64,000 nucleotides of DNA from Epiperipatus broadwayi (taxonomy: Eukaryota > Onychophora > Udeonychophora > Euonychophora > Peripatidae), in contig JAQFVV010000184.1 in NCBI GenBank assembly GCA_028023455.1, positions 1,116,001 to 1,180,000 on the forward strand, in the 5' to 3' direction. Positions within the stretch are counted from its first letter, which is position 1. Each line of letters opens with the position of its first letter. The notes under the pieces are model-generated. The model did not search any database. It was not told the origin of the DNA and worked only from the letters and a program-made list of their open reading frames with translations. Below are positions 33,440 through 45,024 of the stretch, piece after piece. A program made the position numbers and the translations under genes.

Positions 33440-36400
33440 CAAATATATAAATTATATTTGTATTCAATCAAATATTAAAAGAATAATTATATTTTTAACA
33501 TAAGCATTCTAAAATATATACTTTAATCTTTGGGGATTAAATATCTGTAATAAAGTGTCATTCATCTCTGTTCAATCAAAACCCACTACTAAATTATCTG
33601 TAGATTTAAAAAAATATTAAAAGAATTAAAAATTCATAAATGTTATACACATATTACTTGGTTGTAAAGTTATTTTTATTTTAAGTTCTCAGTATCTTAT
33701 GATCAATGATTTGTTTTGATCATAATGTCAATGTTTGCACTCACCATAGTGTATAATATACTGTTACTATGAATATAAAAATTAAAAAGGTCCAAAGCAT
33801 AAAGATTAATATGATAATAATTGTTCTTTGACTAAAAAAAATCATTGCTTCCTTTTATATGATAAAATAAAAATGATTTGGTTTTGAAAAAAAAAAGTGT
33901 ATTTTAAGGTTAGCTAAATATTTAATAACATTATATTATCAATCCATTAAATTATAAAAAAAATAGTATGCTAAGATTAATTATACTCTTGAAAAAGCTA
34001 AAATTACATTTACAGTATATTATACTGAAGATTAAAAAAGCATTAGAATTATGATAAAGAATATGAGCAAAAAAATATTCTGATAGATAAAAACATATTG
34101 TATCAGAAAGTATTCAGTTTATATAAGGACTTTAGTAAAAAAAAATCAATTAAAAGCACTTACATTGAGTCAGAATTATATAGATTCAGAAAAATGAAGA
34201 GAAGTTCATAGATTTTTCCAAGTTTGGCTGAAGTACAGTCATCATTAATTTTGTGTTTTGGGAACAGTGTAAAAAAAATGTTATTTTTTTTAAATTCAAA
34301 ATGCAAACATTATCATTAAGATCACAAGCATGACTCCTGCTATTATGGATGAAATTTATAAATTTAATATCACTAAAATATATCTTTTGTGTTTCATTAT
34401 CATCAATTTTCATCACAAGAAGAATAGTACATTTTATAAGTGATTGATTGATAAACACAATTGCATATAGTTCTATGTTTTTTTTTCATTTCTCTCTGTT
34501 TATTAATTAATTATCTTTCCATAACTATACTAATCTATTTTTTTTTATATTAATTATAAATAATTATTTATGTAATAATGTGTGTAATTTTTAAATTGCA
34601 TTGTATCATAAATATCAATATATGTTTAAAATGTCTGTACTGTATATATTTGTGTTGAAAAAATATAAATATTTTTACCAGAAGTCATAATTTTTAATAT
34701 TAGCATAAAGCTTGTAATAAAAAGATATTGAGTTCATAATTGAATTATACACTGGACATTTAATCCTGTTTAATTCAGAATAAACAATAATAAATTATAT
34801 AAAAAATAAAACGGAACATAAAATACCATTTCATAAAATCAATATTTATTAATAAGTATTTCACCATTATCTTTACAAATGTGGCCATAAATTTCAATAT
34901 ATTTTAAAAATATATATTTTGATTTATTTTATGAACCATTTTTTATTTCAATTTTTTTAATATTTTGAACATATTGTACTGTTATTATCAATGATTTTTT
35001 TGTAAACATATATTGAAATAAAAATATATATTTTATAAAAATAATTCTTGATAATGACCATGTAATATGGCCAAAATATTAGAAAAATTGAATTCAAAAA
35101 CAGTTCATAAAATAAACCAAGGTTTATTTTTAAATATATTTGAACACAAAGTGTTTCTACAAATTTAACATGCCAAAAAATAATCTAAAATTATTTATCA
35201 TATTAGCAAGAATCCTAAAAGTTTATGAAAACTAATAGGATTTATTCTATAATATCATATATAATCAGATTTATATATAAATATTCCTTCATTTATAAAG
35301 TCTATTTCTAAAAATTATTTCAAAAATTATTTAATATTTGCTAAAATTAAACTATCAGATCAAAATATATTATAGATCAGTCTCCAATTAACAGACCACT
35401 ATTAAAAAAATCTATATTTTATAATTTATTAATTACATATTTATGAAAAATTATTTTGGCTTTTGAGATGTAGAACTAAAGCATACACTTGCCTATTCAA
35501 ATTTGAATTAGTAAACATGAAATTTTACTTTTAAAAAGATGGCTCACAGTCAAGTCAAATAATCATCAATAATTTGTTGGGAAACTAGTTCTTTATTATT
35601 ATAACTAGAGAGTAAAACAGGGATGGATAATAATTCAAACAACTCACAATCCAGCAATCAGTAAGCTTCATGAATAGTGCCTTCACTTTCACTACTCCTT
35701 TATGAAGAATTTTTGAAGAGACCTTTAATTTGCAATGGGATATTTAAAAGATATTTTGTCTTTAATCTATTATTATTTTACTAATTTATCATAGAATGAT
35801 TTGATATTCCAATAAAATATAAGAGTTAATATGTACTAGAAAACTAATTTGTAAATAATACTACTAATAGCATTTAAAAAAATTATAAAATATTCTATGT
35901 ATCTTATATTTATGGAAATTGCCTTCTTCAAGGAGGTTATTAACTTTCATGTTATCATGATAAATTATTGAAATGAAATAATTTAGCATCTTTATATTTC
36001 CCACATCACTGCAGAATGAACATTAATAATATTGTTGGTACTTTATGGTACTGAGCATTGCTAATGTCATTTATTGATGGCATGAGTTATTTGCGGTTTG
36101 TACAATGATTTAAAAATTTTTCCTCCTGAATGACAAATTATGGCTATGATACCAGTCGAATTCAGGAAACTTTATTAATAAGCTATTTTCATATTTATTG
36201 CAATATATGAGTACAATCTCAAGCAACCAAGCTAAGATATTTTGTAGCCTCTATGTAACATTAGGAAATTTTGTTTCATAGAAATTTTTTTATCATTGGA
36301 TCACTTGTACACACACACATGTATATATATATAGTAATGGTCTATGACAAGTCATTACTATCAGGCAAGGGTTTGATTTAAGCAAAGGTTTGATGCATAG

Positions 36401-36470
36401 TGTATCAGCATATATCTATGAATATAACACAAACAGATCATCATATAAAACAATACATGAGTGTGTGTGG
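33440..36470. other. AT-rich DNA without recognisable genes
   Basis: No element boundary or coding motif was recognised. The 90-aa minus frame at 34186-34458 has no known domain. A GTATATATATATAG tract occurs at about 36321. Confidence 0.5.
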
Positions 36471-36545
36471 ATTTTAAAAGTGATCTATTATCTTAGCGCC
36501 ATCTACCTAACCAGATAGATGTCATATTTATAGTTTAGCCTGGTA

Positions 36546-36840
36546 TTATTTTTTTGGTTGTCCTGGGGATGTTTTGATCTCCATCTCAGATTTACTTTTA
36601 AAATAATAAACTCCACATAAAAACAAATTGAATAAGAATATACAATTTTTTACTAGATTAGTATTGAAGGAATACATAAAACTCTTTATTAGCACATTTA
36701 TAGTTTCACTGGAATAAAGTTTAACCCTTTCTAATATAGCTTCATCTTTGATGTCAATACTTTTAACTATCTTTTCATTATCTCTACTAAACTGGCTTTT
36801 ATTCTTATTCAGATCTTGCAATCCTGTTTTCTGACAAAAT
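36546..36840 (-). other. Unrecognised 91-aa open frame
   Basis: A Lys/Ser-rich N-terminal half (DLNKNKSQFSRDNEKIVKSIDI) is followed by a short hydrophobic run and a basic tail ending TSPGQPKK. It belongs to no family I can name, and its codon use does not differ from the background. A GCGCCATCTA string lies just beyond its 3' side at about 36497-36506. It could be a transposon fragment or a chance frame. Confidence 0.2.
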
Positions 36841-36849
36841 ATGATATAT

Positions 36850-37735
36850 CTTACTTACTATTTATCCATTTTAGCCATACTGTGCCAAACAAGATTAATA
36901 ATACCTCATAAAGTATTTTAACATTAAACATTTCATTCTGAATAAGTATAGAAACTTTTATAAATTTTATAGCCACTAATAATTTATTACACTTAGATAG
37001 CAAATAATATGATAAGGTGGTCATAATGTACCAGTAATTAGACTGCACTGATATAGTTAAATCTCAATTGTTAATTATTAATTACATAAACATTTTCTTC
37101 TTTTCTATTAAAGCACTCATATTCAAATGATATTTCACCTTATATAGAAGATCAATTCAGAAACACAATACTTGAGACTACTGCTGTATCTTTATTGTTA
37201 TTTAATTTTGAACATTATTTACATATTTTATACTAAACTTTAAATATTATTTTACACACACACACACATATATATATATACACAAGATTTTATAGTAAAA
37301 ATTTTTATTGATTCAATATAATTGTATTATCTTTATTATTTAACTTAAAAAAAACATTCTTAACTAAGTGGTATAAGCATCACATAAATATTTTTTTAAT
37401 TATTTCATATCAAATCTTAATACTTCTCAACATAATATTATTTTCTTATTAATTTCATAGTAATATATTTTCATCATTGATCTCTGCCATAAAATTAATG
37501 CACACTCAAACACGCATGTATAGAAATCATTCTTTTTTCCTTTATTTATGAATATAATATTAAACATCTGTCTTGTTTTTAGTGAAAATATTTCAATTTG
37601 CCTATGATATATATATATATATTATTAATCGGTGAAATAGAATGTAACACTATAAAGTGGGAATGCATATTTACATAGTTGTGGCTTCTAAATTTAATCA
37701 CACCAGTCTATTATAGGTCATCCATCTTTTAAGTA
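36850..37735. other. AT-rich DNA, microsatellites only
   Basis: Contains (CA)n(TA)n at about 37254-37280 and (TA)n at about 37606-37622. The 65-aa frame at 36851-37048 shows no motif. Confidence 0.55.
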
Positions 37736-37802
37736 GTATGTATATAAATGCTAGCAAGCAGGCGCTTACAGAGTGCAGTTTTTCCATGTGTAACGTGGAA
37801 AA

Positions 37803-37899
37803 ACAGCGCCACCTAGTGGGCTAGAATCTTGATAGTTTCTGGTAGCAGACGATGTAAGCTCATATGATGTGTTTACATCAATCAGCGCCACCTAGGTGG
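37803..37899 (-). promoter_or_regulatory. Two CTCF-like motifs in the LINE 3' UTR
   Basis: Minus-strand CCACTAGGTGGCGCTG (37818-37803) and CCACCTAGGTGGCGCTG (37899-37883) closely fit the CTCF core (CCASYAGRKGGCGC). Both point the same way, 80 bp apart. A third similar string, CCGCTAGAGGCGCTG, lies at the 5' end of the LINE fragment (about 38822-38808), and a weaker AGATGGCGCT at about 36505-36496. Occupancy is not known; this is motif evidence only. Confidence 0.45.
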
Positions 37900-38028
37900 T
37901 AGCAGACGACGTAAGCTATATGTGATGTGATGTATTATGGCTTCTCCTTAAACGAAGTCAAGAATATCTCAGCAATTATGCCCAGATAAACCTGTTAACC
38001 ACTTTATTTTACATTACCCACTCTAAAT

Positions 38029-38838
38029 TTACCCATAATCTGCTCTATCCCATTTCCACAACATAATCTTTGTCAACTCTATAACCTTTATATCTAAAGC
38101 CCCCTTATCTTTTCCCAAACCCAGCATAAAAACCAATAATTCACTTTCTGTATAATCACTCTTTTCATATTTATTTTTCCACAACTTCATTATATGTACC
38201 CTTTCTGTTTTCAAACATTTACATTCAATTAACAAATGCCTAATATTTTCTATTCCTTCCTTACATAATTTACAAAATAAATCACCCATGTTTTTCCATT
38301 TACATGTATATTCTTTTGTAGCTAAAGATCCCGTTCGAGCCTTAAACAATAAACTACTTTCCTTACTATTATCATATATTAACTCACACCTAATATTCTG
38401 TTTATTTCTATATATATTTAAACTCTTTTTACTCTCCATACTATTTCTCCATCTCTCTAACTCCCTAATCTTTATTAATAAATTTCTTTTATCCCATTCC
38501 TTACTACTATAACACTCAATAATCCTCTTAACACAATCATCCCATCTTTTGTACAAATATACTGATATAAATTCTTTATCCAAATCTTTTGCATACCGCA
38601 TTACCTTTCTCACCCATCTTGTTACCTGCCCTTTACTCATAACCCAATTAAATACTATTTTAGCTATTCTTTTATTATCCATAAACTGCAATCTACCAAA
38701 CATTTTCATTTTACTTTTTGCATCTCTCATATGAAAACTTGACCATCCCATTTCTCCTTGAATTGCTTTCGGGGCCCCTATCCTGTATGTTCTGTGTGCT
38801 AACAGAGAAACAGCGCCTCTAGCGGCCATCATGTACAT
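38029..38838 (-). CDS. LINE ORF2 C-terminal fragment (269 aa, open)
   Basis: The longest open frame in the window. After about 20 residues of possibly non-element sequence (MYMMAARGAVS...), KAIQGEMGWSSFHMRDAKSK matches the A-I-x-GE-x-GWSSF-x-x-R motif after the RT domain in CR1/L2-type LINEs. It continues with a basic alpha-helical region and CELIYDNSKESSLLFKARTG. A zinc-knuckle-like C-x2-C-x3-E-x3-HLL-x2-C follows (FCKLCKEGIENIRHLLIEC, residues about 190-208), then a Trp-containing tail. The RT core is absent, so the fragment has no polymerase activity. An intact frame implies a comparatively recent insertion. The apparent start Met lies in 5' junction sequence and is probably fortuitous. 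Confidence 0.82.
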   Translation of the reverse strand: MYMMAARGAVSLLAHRTYRIGAPKAIQGEMGWSSFHMRDAKSKMKMFGRLQFMDNKRIAKIVFNWVMSKGQVTRWVRKVMRYAKDLDKEFISVYLYKRWDDCVKRIIECYSSKEWDKRNLLIKIRELERWRNSMESKKSLNIYRNKQNIRCELIYDNSKESSLLFKARTGSLATKEYTCKWKNMGDLFCKLCKEGIENIRHLLIECKCLKTERVHIMKLWKNKYEKSDYTESELLVFMLGLGKDKGALDIKVIELTKIMLWKWDRADYG

Positions 38839-38839
38839 C

Positions 38840-40100
38840 GGGTGAAACTACCAAAAATGTTATCTTTTAATATGCATTATCACAGGAATCATATACACAC
38901 ACATCTAATCAATTGTTATTTGCCTAATTTTTAAGTTAATAAATAATTTTTTAAAACTTTAAACCATTTCTTTATAACTTTCTAAGACATAAAGCAATTT
39001 ACATGAGAAACTAGATGGTTGAAGCAAGTTTAACCTTTTCCTCTTTCTGCTTCTTTTCTTAATTAATGCATTATGCAATTTTTAAGTAATCTAACAAAAA
39101 GAAAAAGAAATATTCATCTTTCTAATTAAACATGATAACACATGTACTGTACTATTTTTTTATAATACCTCAATGATATCTTGTTAAGTATTGAGGAAAC
39201 ATCACTGAAATATTATATAAAAACAGTACAGCACATGTGTAAGAATAAAAAATCCTTATTGCTTAATTTCACACTATCTCTGCACTGGTAAATAAAATTA
39301 AACATTACATAATTAAATATGCTCAAACTTTTTTTTCTTTTAAAATGATTTAAATAAAAATCTTTACATAATATAAAACAACTTACATACATAAATGCAT
39401 TTACATGTTAAAAAATATTTCTAAAAAATATAATTTAAAAACTAATATTTCCATAGTAAATTTTAAAAAGAGAGCGCTTTTATGATTAATTTAGAAAGTT
39501 TTCTATAGTTCAAAATAAATACAAATATCTTTACATCTTTGAGTCTATATATATATATAATAAAATTGGTTATTAGAAAAAAATATCAACAATATATATA
39601 TTTACATCTTGAGTAATGGCAAAACTTTGAGTTATGTAGAATTAAATCAGATTCTTTTTCACATTTTATTGTAAACTTTGTAATGAATTTTAAATCAGTC
39701 ATTTTCTTGAAGTATTTAAATATAGCATTCATCAAGTGAAAAATTGATTTTGTCTCCAGCATTTTATAGGCTTCTGGCATTTACAATTTGCTTCATGGCA
39801 CTCCTCAGGAAATTTGAAAGCAGGAAACATTTCTTCTACTCCTTCATGTAGAATAGGTTGCTATTATAATAAATTCATAGATTAATAATTTGGAAAGACA
39901 ATAAACTGTTATACTTCCTTCACAATTTAGAACTCCCTTGAACTTTTTGCTTATCTAAGTAAACCTTATTTGCACTTTTAACCAGACTCTCTTTATCTAG
40001 GTTTAATAAGAATATTATTATCTATTGGGATTCAGTTGTATTTTTACTAGACTAATAACTCCATAAGTATCACATGACCACCTCATCTTATGCTTGTGTA
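38840..40100. other. AT-rich DNA, nothing recognised
   Basis: No element landmark. ATATTTATAT/TATATA tracts occur near 39547-39560; a weak inverted pair, ACACATGTACTGTACT / AGTACAGCACATGTGT, lies at about 39129 and 39224. Confidence 0.5.
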
Positions 40101-40109
40101 TAACTGTTG

Positions 40110-40191
40110 TTAAAACAGGCAAAACTCACTATACGTATTGCCATAGCTTGCTGCATGTGGCAATACGTATAGTGAGTTTTGCTTGTTTTAA
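40110..40191. mobile_element. Minimal MITE, 82 bp, same TIR family as 6307-6478
   Basis: TTAAAACAGGCAAAACTCACTATACGTATTGCCA is mirrored at the other end with a single mismatch, leaving a 13-bp loop, so nearly the whole element is a stem. The first 18 bp equal the terminal repeat at 6307. The internal sequence differs: it is an internally deleted relative. Confidence 0.88.
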
Positions 40192-40199
40192 CTCCATAA

Positions 40200-41295
40200 G
40201 TACAACAAATAAACAAAATATTTTTTTTATTCAATCAATCAAAACAAAAGTATAAAATAATTCATTTCATTTAATCTTTTATAATTATAACATTATTGCT
40301 TGATTAAAACATAGGGTACTAATCTCTAAATCTTTTTTTTATTTAAATAATTTATTTTTAGTTGTTTCTCTTTTAATAATAAAGTACTATAAAAAAAATT
40401 TATGTTAAAAAGTTTTCTGCATTAAAAAATACATATATTTAATTACAGAAATTACCATTTTAATTTATTTAAAACAATCTTAATTCCCGAGAAACAAATG
40501 AAAAATGAAAAAAAAACTTTTTACTTTTTTCTTTCATTTAAATATTTAGTACAATATATATATACTTTTTTTCTTTTATATATTAAGTAAATATAAAAAA
40601 ATGTATTTTGTCTTTCTATTTCTTTTAGAGTCAGTTTTTATATCAAATAATTTCCATGCACATACACACACATAAATGTATATTCAATTTATTTTCTTAA
40701 TGTTCTGACTAATTTAACAGCTCTGTACTCATCTTCATTATATTTATAAGTCTTTGATGTGTGTAGGCCTGCATACTGAATCCTACATTCCCATTCCACA
40801 ACTTGTGGGAATAAACTGGGTAAAGACAACTAGTCTTCATATTTTTTTGCTAGGCTTGTGGCTAGCCTTTTTTATATTTTAAAGTCTCATTTTCTGAAGT
40901 GATTATTATTTAACATGAAGATTTCCCATTATTTATATTCTTTGCTTAGTATGTACTTTATAAATAATAATTAAATGTTAAGAACACAGCACTACTCCAT
41001 CTCACTTCAGAGAATTTTTGTCTATTGCTACACTCATAGCTTTCTAAATACATAGGAGGTTATCTTATCTGTCAATTCCTTTCACTTGATGGGGTATTTA
41101 GGAGACTAATTTGTTGTTCTTTTGATAGCTCAGAGACTATAACTTATCTACAAAAATTAGAAATCTTTTTTATTGATAATAATTCCATGCAACAATATAA
41201 TGATATTGATCAATGGATATCATATAAGTAAAGTAGTATCCAAAGTCATATATTTATTTATAAATAACTTTATTGAAAAATCATATGTAATAATG
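40200..41295. other. AT-rich DNA, nothing recognised
   Basis: Short (TA)n near 40555 and a CACATACACACACA tract at about 40659. No coding motif. Confidence 0.5.
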
Positions 41296-41299
41296 ATAC

Positions 41300-41745
41300 A
41301 ATTGTAAATCAAATATAATAGTTATCCATGTTACTCAGGCAACCAGATGTTCTGATGTGGTCACTGGTGTGTATGTCAAATAAAAATCTGGATGAGATGG
41401 TTCTGTCATTATGGCGAAATTCCTTCAGCTTGGAAATGAATGTGTCTTCAGGCTTGGGATGAGGAAAGGTAAACTTGTTGCGACATCTGGCCATCCAGAT
41501 GGCATAAGTGATAAAGGTCAAGAGTCTTGTGGTGACATAATCCCTGGACAGGAAGCAGCTCTTGATATTTAAGATTTTGTTCAGGGAAATGTGGAAGTAG
41601 TAAGTAATGAAAGTTCTAATTTTGTCATATGCTGGGCAATCATTTATCATGTGATCAAAGGTTTCACAGGTTCTATGGCAGTTGTGACACATAGGATCTA
41701 TATTCTTGAGGAATCTCCTGTAGTGCAGGAACCAGTTAATCACTA
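41300..41745 (-). pseudogene. Tx1-like LINE ORF2 C-terminal fragment
   Basis: A 144-aa open frame. NWFLHYRRFLKNIDPMCHNC starts the typical LFHWLLHGRL....P.C..C segment. C-x2-C-x4-E-x3-H-x4-C follows (MCHNCHRTCETFDHMINDC), then CPAYDKIRTFITYYF and a Trp/Arg segment, TYAIWMARCRNKFTF. These fit the C-terminal tail of Tx1/L1-clade ORF2 proteins. A 3' end with AATAAAG on the minus strand (about 41273-41267) may be its polyadenylation signal. Upstream (above 41745) the sequence becomes unreadable: the copy is 5'-truncated. It resembles the + copy at 43260-44760 in motif only; the residues differ, so a different subfamily. Confidence 0.72.
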
Positions 41746-41759
41746 ATCAGCCAGCTTTT

Positions 41760-43250
41760 TAATTTTTATAATCAAATAAGTTGATATTAAATATTCTATT
41801 AAATATATATGAACAGACACTGATTTTATTTTAAAAATAAAAACCTACAAATAAACTTGACATCAAAATACATTCATATTTGGACCCAAGAAGAAAATGT
41901 TAGCATTCAAATATAATTTTTAAACATATACACACATATTTTACATATGTTCTACTTTATTTTAATTATTATTAACATTTTATTTATTTCAGTTATTGCT
42001 TATTAATTACATTATTAATATTGTTTTGATAAATAAAATGTACACAACCCATTGTAAAATTGATTATAATTAAAATAAAATGTAAACTAAAATTATAAAT
42101 ATAATTTTTTAAATCATCAGTTAAAACTTTGTTCCAAATTTTATATATATTTGATTAGATAATGTACAGTCATGATAAGTATTTTGTTTTGAATTCTATT
42201 TAGTCTTTAGTTATAACATGACCTCACCTTTTATTATAATGAATATTTTTAGAAGTATCAGCATGAGAAAATCATGCATTAAGCAAATCTTTCATTGATA
42301 TTTATTTATAAAATATAAATATTTTGTGAAACTTGCATGCCAGCACAAACACAAAAATAGATAATGAATGGTATTAAAAATGACTTACCTCAAAATTGAA
42401 GAGAGTTGAATAAATATTAATTAAAAATTATACTATTATTAAAATGTAATATTCTCTTTATTATTCTTATATTAATTAATATTTGATAAAATAAAATAAA
42501 AAAATATCCACCAATACATAATAAATATTTTATAGATTCACAATACTTAAAAATATTTTTTAAGACTTTTTTTTTTTTGGAGGTTGCATTATTAACTCAT
42601 AGAATTAAGGTTAATTATAGAAATATAAAAGATTCCATCCAGTATCTCATTTTATTACAATAGATCAGCCTAACAAATTGGAAAAAATAAACTTATCACA
42701 AAAAAAAATCATTTATTTTCACTGTTAAAAGAATATGCTAATAGAGCATTATGGATGTAGCATAGGCAATATATAGCTCTTATTTATGTACATCTGTTTT
42801 ATTTATATTTAAGTTTATTAAGATTTTAAAATAAATTTCTTATATTTATTTAATGAATAATTGAAGAGATATCGCACTGGAAATAAACCCTTTTGATAAT
42901 AATGACTTTATGCTATGAGATAAACAAAACTACTTTTTATTGCTAACATTGTATTATTTTGAAAGATGAATATATGAAATATAAATACAGGTAGTCTACC
43001 ATTAATTCAAAAACCTGGTTTCAAAGTTAAATGTTGAAAAAACACAAAATCACTCAAATACAAACTTCTTTTTAAAAAAATGTAAAAATGCTTTACCATA
43101 ATAAATGTAATTTAATAGTAAATATTCTTTCAAAAAAATTAATTTAATAAAAAATTAAATAAATAAATTTAAATTAATTATTTATATTTATTTAACTATG
43201 AAAAACTTTTATATTGGTAAATGGCAAAAATATGAATATTCCACTACAAT
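41760..43250. other. AT-rich DNA, nothing recognised
   Basis: No open frame or element ends; A/T homopolymers throughout. Confidence 0.55.
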
Positions 43251-43259
43251 AAAAGTTGC

Positions 43260-44760
43260 ACCCTCTGCAATAAAAGTTGGCTACCCTCTGCTTCATAATG
43301 TACCTTAATTCCTTTCTCATGAAAATTGAACGCAGTATGCCAGGCATATATGTGCCAGCACTGAAACTTCCAGTTCACCACATCTCATATGTTGATGATG
43401 TTTCCATATTCATTCCTCACAAATCCCAGCTTCAAACCATAATACAAATCATAAACAAATACACCAAAAAACTAAATCTCAAAGTCAACTACAATAAATC
43501 TTCCATCTGAAAAATCAAAACAGGTGCAATGATTCCCTCAATATTCATTGCCCAGGTACAATCATTTCTGGGCTTTTCCATTGCCAAGTCTAGATTTGCC
43601 ATGTGAAAGGACATCATGAACTCAATACTAGACAAAATAAGAAAGGTAGTCAGCTCGCTGTCAAGAATCTCAATATCACTACCCGGCAAGGTTGCCTTAC
43701 TCAACATGCTAGTCTACCCAAGACTAAGCTACTACCTGACATTCATAAAACCCACAAAAATGTTTGAATGACCAGTGAACTCATTATGCTCTAGGCTGCT
43801 TTGGAATGGCAAAGTCGTGGCCATAAGCATTGCTGAAGCTCAAATACCCAAAGAATCAAATGGGCTTGGCCGGCATTCAGTGTTCATCCTGTACCTCTAA
43901 AAAGCTCTAGGAGTATTGCATATGGCCAGCCTTGATCAAACAAATCTAAACCTCATGCCAACAGTGGAGCCCATGGATACACCTCCTCCACTCACCAACA
44001 AATGGATGATGGATATATGGACTTAGGTCAGAAACTCAGCAAACATAACACAACATACAATAGAGGAAAAAAAACATATTGGAAAACATACAAACTTAAA
44101 TATACCAATCAAATCATTTTACAAAATGATCTAGGGTGAAACAATAGACAACTCATAGCAAAATCGAAAAATTGGTTTTTAGAACCAAAATACATTGACT
44201 TTCTGATAAATATCAACCTCTCCTCCCTGCCAATAAAGCATTTTCTGGTGTGGAAAAGAGGGTTTAGCAAGATCAACTCTCAATGCCAACTGTGTGCCAC
44301 ATCAGATGAGATAATTCATCACCTCCTGTATTTCTGCCCTTTTCTCAAGCCGATCAGATTCTTTATTAACGAAAGCATATTGCTCGATATTAGAGAAGTT
44401 TTAGTCATTCAAAAGTCTATAAAGAGTGGCATATTCTCGAAAATCAGAATCACTATTTTTTTCTAACCTTTGCAATCAGGCTATCCAGATGCAACTGTAT
44501 ATTTGAAAATGCTTATCGCAGTGTCTGCAACATCTATATCAAATTACTCAAGCAGCTCAGAAACAGAGATAGACTGCTGGCTCTGGCCTGGCTTTTTCAC
44601 GAAACCTGGGCTAGGGTCATCCTCCCAGAGGAGTGAAGGAGGGTAATGGCCCCCGAGTCTCAGACCACAGCAAGTTCTACAGAGTGACTGCCTTGCAACA
44701 GTGTAAAAAAATATAGCTATGTAGAGATAAACATGTTCAACTGTATCTAATAAATTTTAA
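43260..44760 (+). pseudogene. Tx1-like LINE ORF2 relic: RT palm to C-terminus
   Basis: The first frame (43277-43510) begins at the PLxFIMYLNSF block and contains the polymerase catalytic motif HISYVDDVSIF (YVDD, about 43387-43398), then IINKYTKKLNLKVNYNKS, the K-S-x RT motif. With frameshifts it continues QVQSFLGFSIAKSR, LPGKVALLNMLVYPRLSYYLTF (about 43675-43740) and WNGKVVAISIAEAQIPKESNGLG. It closes with LVWKRGFSKINSQCQLCATS..IIHHLLYFCPFLKPIRFF (44240-44370) with a C-x2-C...H-x4-C knuckle. This is the layout of Tx1-clade ORF2. The base composition is clearly richer in G+C than the flanks. The 5' end is lost near 43255; stops make it inactive. Confidence 0.8.
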
Positions 44761-44854
44761 TTTATTTTAATAAACAAAAAAGGTCGCACCATTTTGTATT
44801 TGTAAACTTACAGCATTGATACATCACATGATCATTTTCTATGCTTACATAAGC

Positions 44855-45020
44855 TGTTAAAACATTAACAAATTATAGATACAGTAATGTCATCCAGTAC
44901 AAGCCTTAGTAATCAATGGATGCAAGAAGACTTGTGCATTAGATAGGGATTTTATGCACAAATATTCTTGCATCCACTGATTACTACTGGGTGGCACTAT
45001 ACATGGATAGTTTGCTACTA
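44855..45020. repeat. MITE family (AAACAGGC type), diverged copy
   Basis: ATCCAGTACAAGCCTTAGTAATCAATGGATGCAAGAAGACTTGTGCAT aligns with 6340-6390 and 3185-3230, then mirrors itself around AGATAGGGATTTTATGCACAA...CTTGCATCCACTGATTACTACTGGGTGGCACTATA. The copy is thus an imperfect palindrome. The terminal repeats have diverged, though GTTAAAACA remains at 44856. Confidence 0.75.
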
Positions 45021-45024
45021 TTTA

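Larger units (their letters stand above)
37740..38838 (-). mobile_element. CR1/L2-type LINE, 3' part with 3' UTR
   Basis: A 5'-truncated LINE on the minus strand: the coding C-terminus (38838-38029) and then about 290 bp of 3' untranslated sequence. The UTR contains two CTCF-like motifs, a short hairpin (TTTTCCA/TGGAAAA at about 37780-37802) and a direct repeat, GGTAGCAGACGATGTAAGCT / GGTAGCAGACGACGTAAGCT (37841 and 37898). Base composition is visibly less AT-rich than the neighbourhood. It may belong to the same lineage as the 5' half at 580-2900, since both fit CR1/L2-type proteins with GDMNG-type endonucleases, but they share no overlapping segment to prove it. Confidence 0.8.

Noticed and set aside
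36546-37048. A two-exon host gene on the minus strand (91- and 65-aa frames)
   Set aside because: No splice signals join the frames sensibly and neither shows a domain; only the first is listed, as unrecognised.
38288-38734. Plus-strand frames of 74 and 61 aa
   Set aside because: Antisense to the 269-aa LINE fragment on the minus strand.
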